From Rhodospirillaceae bacterium (GTDB taxonomy: Bacteria > Pseudomonadota > Alphaproteobacteria > UBA8366 > Aestuariispiraceae), in NCBI GenBank assembly GCA_002709955.1, contig PAQY01000002.1, positions 1 through 64,000 on the forward strand: a stretch of DNA of 64,000 bases, in the 5' to 3' direction. The notes beneath the pieces are model-generated. The model was not told the DNA's origin and did not search any database. It saw only the letters and a list, made by a program, of their open reading frames with translations. Each line of letters begins with the position of its first letter. Within the stretch, counting starts at the first letter, position 1. The position numbers and the translations under genes were made by a program. Of the stretch, positions 1 through 9,000 are shown one piece after another.

Positions 1-3000
1 GTGCCAGTGACCGTAACGCCCAGCACGGATGGTCAGACGATCACCGGGACGGCGAATGGTGTGCCAGTCTTCACGATGGAACTGACCAATGGCGGCACGG
101 GCTACAGCTTCACGCTGCAAGGCACGTTGGATCAGCCAGTGGGTGCGGGCGAGAATGAAGTTGACCTGCCGTTCACGGTTGAAGTGACCGATGGCGATGG
201 CTCAACGGCCAGCACAACCTTCCACATCTCGGTCGTCGATGACGTACCGGTTGCGGTGGATGATAGCGCCGGACCTGTTGAAGAGGGCCAGTCTGTCAGC
301 GGCAATGTTGTTGATGCCAATGATACGGTTGGGGCCGATGGTGCCAGCGTGACGTCGGTGGATTACACGGATGGGTCGGGTAACACCGTGACCTATTCGG
401 TTGATCCGGTGACGGGTGCGACGATCACGGTGGATACCGGCGTCCTGACGATTGCAGCCGATGGCAGCTATACCTTCACGACAGGTGAAGATGCGGTCAC
501 AGGCTCGGAGTCTGTCTTTGAGAACTTCACCTATACGCTGACCGATGGGGATGGCGATCAGGATACGGCGGTGCTGAGCATCGAGGTGACCGATGATGAT
601 GTCCCGACGGTGACGATTGAGTATCCGGGCGCGAATGCGACGGCGGGTGTTGTGAATGAAGATGACCTGGGCAGCGAAGCTGGGGACGCGGTTTCTGGCA
701 GTGACCAGAGCGGTGCGTCTTCGGTCAGCGGCACGATTGGCATTGATACCGGTGATGATGGCTTTGGGTCGATTGCTCTGACAGTGCCGCAGGCGCTGGA
801 AGATATGGCGCTGACGTCTGGCGGTGAAGCAATCAGCTACAGCGTCTCGACCGATGGTCAGACGATCACCGCCATGGCGGATGGGTCGCAGGTCTTCACG
901 GTCAGTGTGACCGGAAATGAGGCGGACGGCTTTGGCTGGACGTTTGACCTGACGGGTCAGATTGATCACCCGACAGGCGATGGCGCGAATGTCATCTCCG
1001 GCCTGCCCTTTGGCGTGACGGTCACCGATGCCGATGGCGACGCCACCGATGCAACGATTAAGGTTGATGTCGTCGATGACGTGCCGGTCGCGTTGACCGA
1101 TGCGATTGTCGTTGGACAGGCGGACTCCGTCTCGGTCGATGAAGACGATCTGGCCGATGGCACAGATGGCTCTGACGCGACCAGTGTGTCTGGCAGTCTG
1201 GGCTTTGGTTCCGGGGATGTCATCGCAATTGATTATGGCGCGGATGGTGCCGCAGACGGCGCACCAAGCGGTGTGTCATACGGCGATCTGGACTTCACAA
1301 TCAATGGTCCGGCCGGTCTGACGTCGCAGGGCAAAGACATTGGCTACAGCCAGACAGGGAATGTGTTGACGGCGACATCGGAAGATGGTCGTGACGTGTT
1401 CACCGTGACGCTGAATGGGGATGGATCCTTCACATTCGACCTTCTAGACAGCGTGGATCATGCCGATGGTGCTGGCGAAAATGCCATGGATCTGGGCTTC
1501 ACGATCACAGGTACACCGAATGCCGATGTGCTTGCTGCGGCAGTTGATGGCGACGGTGACCCCGTGTCCGGCTTGTCAGATGCTTCTGTAACGCAGAGCT
1601 TCACAGTGTCGGTCGTCGATGATGTTCCGGTTGCCACAGCCAATGATCTGACTGGCGAGCCAGAAGTCGTTACCGTAACGATCACCGCTGAGAATTACAG
1701 CGAAACCGGGGCCGGATTCACGGTTACTGGGCGTCAGATCGACTCGAACGGTACGCTGACCGATAAATCGACTGATTTGGTTTCGACCAACCAGAATCCT
1801 CCAGGATTTGGAGTGACCGGTGCGGCTTCGGGTGCCAATTCTGAAATCGGCTATAGCGACTCGGATATGGTCTCGGAAGAGCTTCACATCGACTTTGACC
1901 AGCCGATTTCAGAAGTCACGATCTCTTATTCCTGGATGAACAGCCAGGAAGATGGGACCTATACGCTGTATCGTGACGGTCAGCCCGTTGGGTCAGCCAC
2001 CGTCACCGGTGTGACCGATCAGATTGATGCCGCCTTCACAGCACAAGCCGACGATGGCGGATCGTTCGACAGCATCGTCTTTACGGCACCAAGTGGTGGC
2101 GGAAATGACTTCCTGGTTCACTCTGTTGAGTTCGAACAGACGGTCGATGGCACCGGTGGTGTTGTCGCAGAGGTGGTGACGGTCGATGAGGACGACCTGT
2201 CTGACGGGTCCGATCTGACCAAGGAACCGCTGACGGCTTCGGGCGATCTGGGGCTGAACGGCGAAGAGTTGATCAGCATCGATTATGGTGCAGATGGCGC
2301 GGCAGATGGGGCCCAGACGGGGCTTGGCTATGCCGATCTGACCTTCACGATTGAAGGGCCTGCGGGTCTGACCTCTCAAGGGGAACCAATCACCTACAGC
2401 CAGACTGGCGATGTGATGACGGCTTCTGCAGATGGCCGCGATGTCTTTACCGTGACGTTGAATGCCGATGGCAGCTTCACCTTCACGCTGATGGACACGA
2501 TCGATCATCAAACAGCCGATGGGGAAAATGTCAGCACGCTCAGCTTTGGTTTAAGCGGCGTGCCCAGCGAAACGGCTGTGACCGATTATGATCTCGATCC
2601 GGCTGATTTGGGCGATGTGGCCTTCAACCATTCGTTCCAGGTCAATGTAATCGACGATGTTCCCCATGCGGTGGATGATGCGACAGTGACGCTGAATGAA
2701 GGCGGGGCTGTGGTTCAAGGCAGCGTCATGGATAACGACACGCAAGGGGCTGATGGTGCCAGCGTGACGGAGATTGGGTATACCGATGCGAATGGCAATC
2801 CTGCCACGGCAACGGTTGACCCGGTCAATGGGGCGTCTGTTGCGACCGAATTCGGGACCCTGACGATTGCCGCGAATGGCAGCTATACCTTTACCTCCAA
2901 CACATCGGTCGAGAATCCGAACGGTGCGGCGGTCAGCGATGGATTCACCTACACGATCACCGATGCCGATGGTGACACGGCAACGGCGACGCAGACCTTC

Positions 3001-6000
3001 GCGATTGAAGATACGCTGCCGGAACTGTCGTTGCAGATTGGCCCGGCGGAAGGGCTGGAAGATCAGCCAATCGCCTTGTCTATCGCGGCTGACTTGGCCC
3101 AGGCCAATGGTGCGGTAACGATTGGGGTTCAGTTGGGCAATGTTCCAACCGACGCCACCCTTGTCACCGGGACAGGTCAGGTTCTGACCGGATCCAACAG
3201 CTATACGCTGACACCTGATGATTTAGAGGGGCTGACAATCCAGGCTGGTGAGCATTCGGCGGATGATTTCGGTATCACGGTTACGGCAACGGCAACGCAT
3301 TCCGTTACCGGTGAAACCGTCACAACCGACGCGATGCCTCTGCCGGTTACGGTGCGTGAAGTGGCCGATGGCCCGACCTTGACGGTTGATGCTGACGTTG
3401 TGGCCACGGGCGATGAGGGCACGGACGATTACCTGGTTGGTGGTGACGGGTCTGACACGCTGCAAGGCGGTGCAGGCGATGACGTTATCGAAGGGGAAGG
3501 CGGCAATGACCTTCTGATCGGCGACACCTATGACGGGACCATGTCGGCGGCCTTGAACATCGATGTCGGCCTGATTGATCAGGACGGCTCTGAAGTTGCG
3601 GGTCTGACCCTGTCTGGCCTGCCAGCGGGTGCGACGCTGACCTCTGACCAGGGCAGCATCACTGTCACGGCCAATGGAACGGCTGAATTGACAGCAGCGG
3701 ACCTGGATGGGCTGACAGTCACATTCCCGGCCGGAACCGAAGGGTTCGACATCGCTGTCGCGGCCCGCACGGTCGATACAGACTTTGATGACACCACCAC
3801 AGATACGTCTGCGGATGTCATCCAGACGATCAGCGTCAGCCTGCCTGCGGGCGATGGTTTCGGGGACGATACCATCACCGGCGGTGAAGGGGATGATACG
3901 ATCTATGGCAACCGGGGCGACGATGTCCTGCATGGGGATGGTCCGGATGTGCCAGAAGTTGAACTGGTGACTGGAACACAAACCATCTATGTCACGGATC
4001 GTGGCCCATCGATTGATATCGGCGGCATTGGCGGGTCTTCGGGCTCTGGCGATCAGGGTGCGCCTACGGAACCAGACCATGTGTCAGAAGGTGGCTACAC
4101 CATCACCGGCACATTGGATGTGGCCGAAGGCGGCGTTGTTACCAGCATAAATTACACGACAGAGGATGGTCAGGCCGCCTATGCGACGGTGGACTCAACC
4201 AATGGCGTCACCGTTGATACACAATACGGTAGCCTGACGGTTAATGCCGATGGCAGCTTCAGCTATACGTCTGATCAGGATGAAGACCACGCCCCCAGTG
4301 GCGCGCCATTGCCGGATCCATTCTCGTTCACCTCGGCGGTTTCGTCGGGTATGACGTCGGGATCGGGTACACCAGGTGGCAATCTGGGTACGGGCGCGAA
4401 CGATTTCGTTGATGATGGCAGCATGAACCATCACGGCACCAGCGGTTCGGACACATTCGTTGTCGATCGTGATCTGCAGATGAATGAAAACTTCCAGATG
4501 GGCGGTGGCGATGATGTCATCGTTGTGAACGGCGACACCAGTCAGGGTAACAACCTGAATATGGGCGGCGGCGACGACGGTGTCTTGCTGGGTGAGAACA
4601 TCCAGGGCAATACCGCAATGGATGGCGGTGATGGCAATGATGTGCTGTATCTGGGCAAGGACAGAGACTCCTATCAGTTGCAGAATTTCACGGACAATCA
4701 GGGTCACATCAACACCCAGATCATTGATCTGGATACCGGTAACATGCTGACCGTGAACAACATCGAAGCGATCTCATTCGCCGATGGTGTAATCATCGGG
4801 AATGAGGATCTGGTCGAAACCGGCGGCGGTGAGCCCATCGATATCGGCACCTATAACGACACGATCTACGGCGAAGAAGGCAATGATCAGCTGTATGGCG
4901 ATCAGGGCAATGACGTGCTGCGGGGCGGCGAGGGTAACGATACCGTTGATGGCGGCACGGGCATTGATGATGTCCATGCAGGCAGCGGCAATGACAGTGG
5001 TATCTTCACCGTGGGTGAAGGCGGCGTGGGTGAGCGTTATGATGGCGGCACCGGCACGGATACACTGACCATCCGTTACTCTGCGGCGGACCTGGAAAAC
5101 CCAGCGATTGTTGCGGAACTGCGCGAAATTCAGGACTTCATCGCCAATAATTCCAATCCGTTGACCGATGCGGGTGCTGAGCGGACCTTCCAGGCGCTGG
5201 GCATCACTGTTCAGGACTGGGAAGATGTGACCCTGGATGGCCCGGACCTGCCCCCGCCTGTGGATGCACAGGACGATGGCACCGAAACCCTGGCCGAGGG
5301 TGGCGAATCCACCAGTGGTAATCTGCTGACCAATGATGAGACCGGCGGCGGGGAAATCACTCAGTTCACTTATACCGACGAGGGTGGAAATACCCAAACA
5401 GCGGCAGCAGGTGAAACGGTCGATACGATCTATGGCACGCTGACGGTGAATTCGGATGGCAGCTACACCTATACTTCCGATCCGTCGGAAGATCACAGTG
5501 GCGGCGGTCTCAGCGAGACGGTGACCTATACGCTGGAAAATGAATATGGCAGCGATACGGCCAGCATCACGCTGAATGTTACCGACACAGTGCCGGTGGC
5601 TCAGGATGATGCTAACAGCACCGTCGAAGGCGGCGATGCGGTAACTGGCAATCTGCTTACCAATGATGATCTGGGTGCCGATGGCTCCAGCCTGACCAGC
5701 TTCACCTATACTGATGCGAATGGTGTTCAGCAGACCTCTGCGGCCAATCAAACGGTGGTGACGCAGACTGGGTCCCTGACCGTCAATGCCAATGGCAGCT
5801 ACAGCTTTACTGCCAATGACAGTGTGGTGCACAGCACGGATGGCCAGACGGAGCAGGAAGTCTTCACCTACACCATCACCGATGGGGATGGCGATACCTC
5901 CATGGCAACGGCGACCATCGATATCACCGATACAGACCCGACGCTTGAGGTTGCGGCCTCTGGTACCGGTGTTGAAGATCAGGTGATCCCGCTGGATCTC

Positions 6001-9000
6001 AGCTATGAAGTGACGGGCGAAGATATTGCCAGCAGCAGTTTCACAATCTCTGGCGTGCCAGAGGGGGCCAGCCTGACGGCTGGGACACAGACATCGCCTG
6101 GTGTCTGGTCCGTGTCGGCGGCGGAACTGGAAACGGTTGGCATGAACCCGCCGCTTGATTTCTCCGGCGATATCAACCTGACCCTGACGGCCAGTGTGAC
6201 GGATGTTGATGGCGATGTAGCCACCGACAGCCAGGACTTCACGGTCTATGTGGCACCGATTGTGGATGAAATTGAACTGACGGCGGAGTCTGAAACAGCG
6301 ACCTTTGTGCCGAAGAATGGCGGGGGCGAACCAGAACCGGGTGAAGGCATTCGTGTCACCAATATGGGTAACGAAAGCGCCAGCTATAACAACACGTTCG
6401 GCTATGTCATCATGGTCGCAGGCGTGCCCACGGTTGGTGAAATCCTGTTCAGCAATACCAAGCAGGAAATCAACGTCACGAAAGAAATCGAAGGCGTTGA
6501 CCCAGACTCGGTCGAATTCTTCGTCATCTCGAACGGGGCGAACCTGAATCCGGGTCTGACAAGCGGGACAGAAGTCACCTTCTCTCAGAATGCACAGGGC
6601 AATTGGGTTGCCTCGACCGCCAATGGACCGCTGTCTGGTCAAGGGGATCCGGTCATCTTCTCCAACCCGGCGCTGAACGAGAACAATTATGATTACACGA
6701 CGGACAATCAGGTCGTCGGCAATCAGAATTGGGAAGACATCGCCAATGGCGGTGATATGGACTTCAACGACGTCAACATGAACGTTGAACGGTATGAAAT
6801 CCCTGCCGGTACAGGTGAAAATGAAGTGCTGGTCGGGACGCCACAGGATGATGTTCTGGATGGTGGTGCCGGCGACGACACGATCACGGGTCTGGGCGGT
6901 GATGATACGATCACCGGCGGAACCGGGAATGATACGATCTATGGCGATGGCGAAAATGATGGAACAACCACGATTGTCACGGTTGGGGATCCATCGGTTG
7001 TGTTCTCCTCGTCCTTTGAAGACATTCCGGACGATGCCGTGCAGAGCAATCCATCCCAGTTTGCAGACTCCATCGATGGCTGGTCTTCAACAGCCGATAA
7101 GGTGGAAATCTGGACGGATGAAGATGTCCGTGTCCTGGGCAACCAGCCGGACGGCACCAATGATGCTGCTGATGGCGACAACTTTGTTGAATTGAACAAT
7201 GTTGCAGGCAATGCGTTTGCGGATGCCGATGGGATTTATCGGGATGTCCAGACGGTGGCGGGCGAAGTTTACGAACTGACCTTCAGCTACTCTGGCCGAC
7301 CGGGCTATGACGAAACGGTGAACTCCATGGCTGTTATGGTCGATGGAGAGCAGTTGGGCAGCTATACCCACGACATGGAAAATCAGACCGAGCATGACTG
7401 GCAGACTGTCACAGTCCGCTTTGTCGGTACGGGTGAACCCATGCGGATCGTGTTTGCGGAAACCTCCGACAATGATCATCTGGAAGGACGGGGCATGTCC
7501 CTGGATGACATCACCCTGGTAGATACCGGGACGATGGAAGTTGCCGGTCTTGAGGGCGAAAGCTTCAACGACACGATCTATGGCAATGCGGGTGATGACA
7601 CGATTTATGGCCAACAGGGCGATGACCTGATCTTTGGTGATAATGCCGCTGGCACATTGGCCGAAGGATGCTTTGTTGCCCCCATTGAGATTACCGCTGC
7701 GGCAACCGACACCGATGGATCGGAAGAAGTTCTGACCATTGAAATCGGCAACATCCCGGACGGGGCGACCCTGACCAATACGGCAGGCGACACCTTCACG
7801 GGATCGCAGGTCCATGTTCTGACACCAGACCAATTGGCTGGATTGCAGATCGAAGTCCCCAATGGAACCGGTGATTTCTCTCTGTCTGTTGAAGTCACGG
7901 TGCTGGATACCGACCCGGATCAGGGCGGTACGGATACCGGTACGCGCAGCACGACTCTGGCAATTGATATTCCAGAGCCGGTTACGACGGATGGCAATGC
8001 CACCTATGACGATACGATTTATGGCGGCGCTGGAAGCGATACGATTTCCGGTCAGCAAGGCAATGACGTGTTGTATGGGGATGGTGGTCCAGATGATGGT
8101 GGAACGGGCACCCAGCCTGTTGAGGTTGAGTTTGACCTGTCCACCCCCAGCTATTCGGATGATCCGCTGAACCAGTATGGCAGCAGCGGTGACCATTATG
8201 CCAAGGGCTATATGGACGACGACCAGATGGTCGTGAAGCTGGGCGGCAAGGATGACTGTGGTGTGTGTGATATGGCCGGTGGCTTCACATCCAGCTTCTC
8301 CGTGGATGCGGCGGCTTCAGGCACAACGATCACCTTCAGCTATCGCATGATTGTCGACCAGGACTATGAATCCGACGAATTCGGCGAAGTCTGGGTCGCG
8401 ATTGATGGTCAGCGTATCGACATCAACGGCAACGACTTTGTGACGCGGGTCTTCGGCAACGGCAATGGCGGCGGCGACAGCGATACGGGTTGGCAGACGG
8501 TCACGGTGAATGTCGGCGATCTGCCTGCGGGTGATCACCAGATCACGCTGGGCGGTTATAACAATGCCAAGACGACAGAAAGCGAAAGCATTGAAATCCG
8601 CTTCGATGATCTGGAAGTATCGGGCACGGTTGGCGGTGTAGAACCCGTTGCCCCGCCTGTATCACAGCCGGTTGAGGTCGACTTCGATTTGTCGTCCCCC
8701 AGCTATTCGGATGATCCGCTGAACCAGTATGGCAGCAGTGGTGACCAGTATGCGAAGGGCTTCATGGACAATGACCAGATGGTTGTGAAGCTGGGCGGCA
8801 AGGATGATTGTGACATCACTGATATGTCCGGTGGCTTCACATCCAACTTTTCTGTGGATGCGGCGGCGACAGAAACCACGATCACCTTCAGCTATCGCAT
8901 GATTGTTGATGATGACTTTGAATCGAACGAATTCGGCGAAGTCTGGGTCGCGATTGATGGTCAACGTATCGACATCAACGGCAACGACTTTGTGACGCGG

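Noticed and set aside
1-3. GTG at the first base as the start codon of the adhesin
   Set aside because: The sequence begins in the middle of a T1SS-143-like repeat and no ribosome site can be seen; the frame is simply cut by the window edge.
3421-5000. Repeated GGxGxD-coding DNA as a possible CRISPR or satellite array
   Set aside because: The repeat is protein-coding in one frame, varies at third positions and has no spacer structure.
4774-6642. A 622-residue antisense frame within the adhesin gene
   Set aside because: It lies on the opposite strand of a well-supported repeat gene, has no recognisable domain and is a by-product of the biased codon pattern of Asp/Gly/Thr-rich repeats. Other long antisense frames in 200-11600 were rejected for the same reason.
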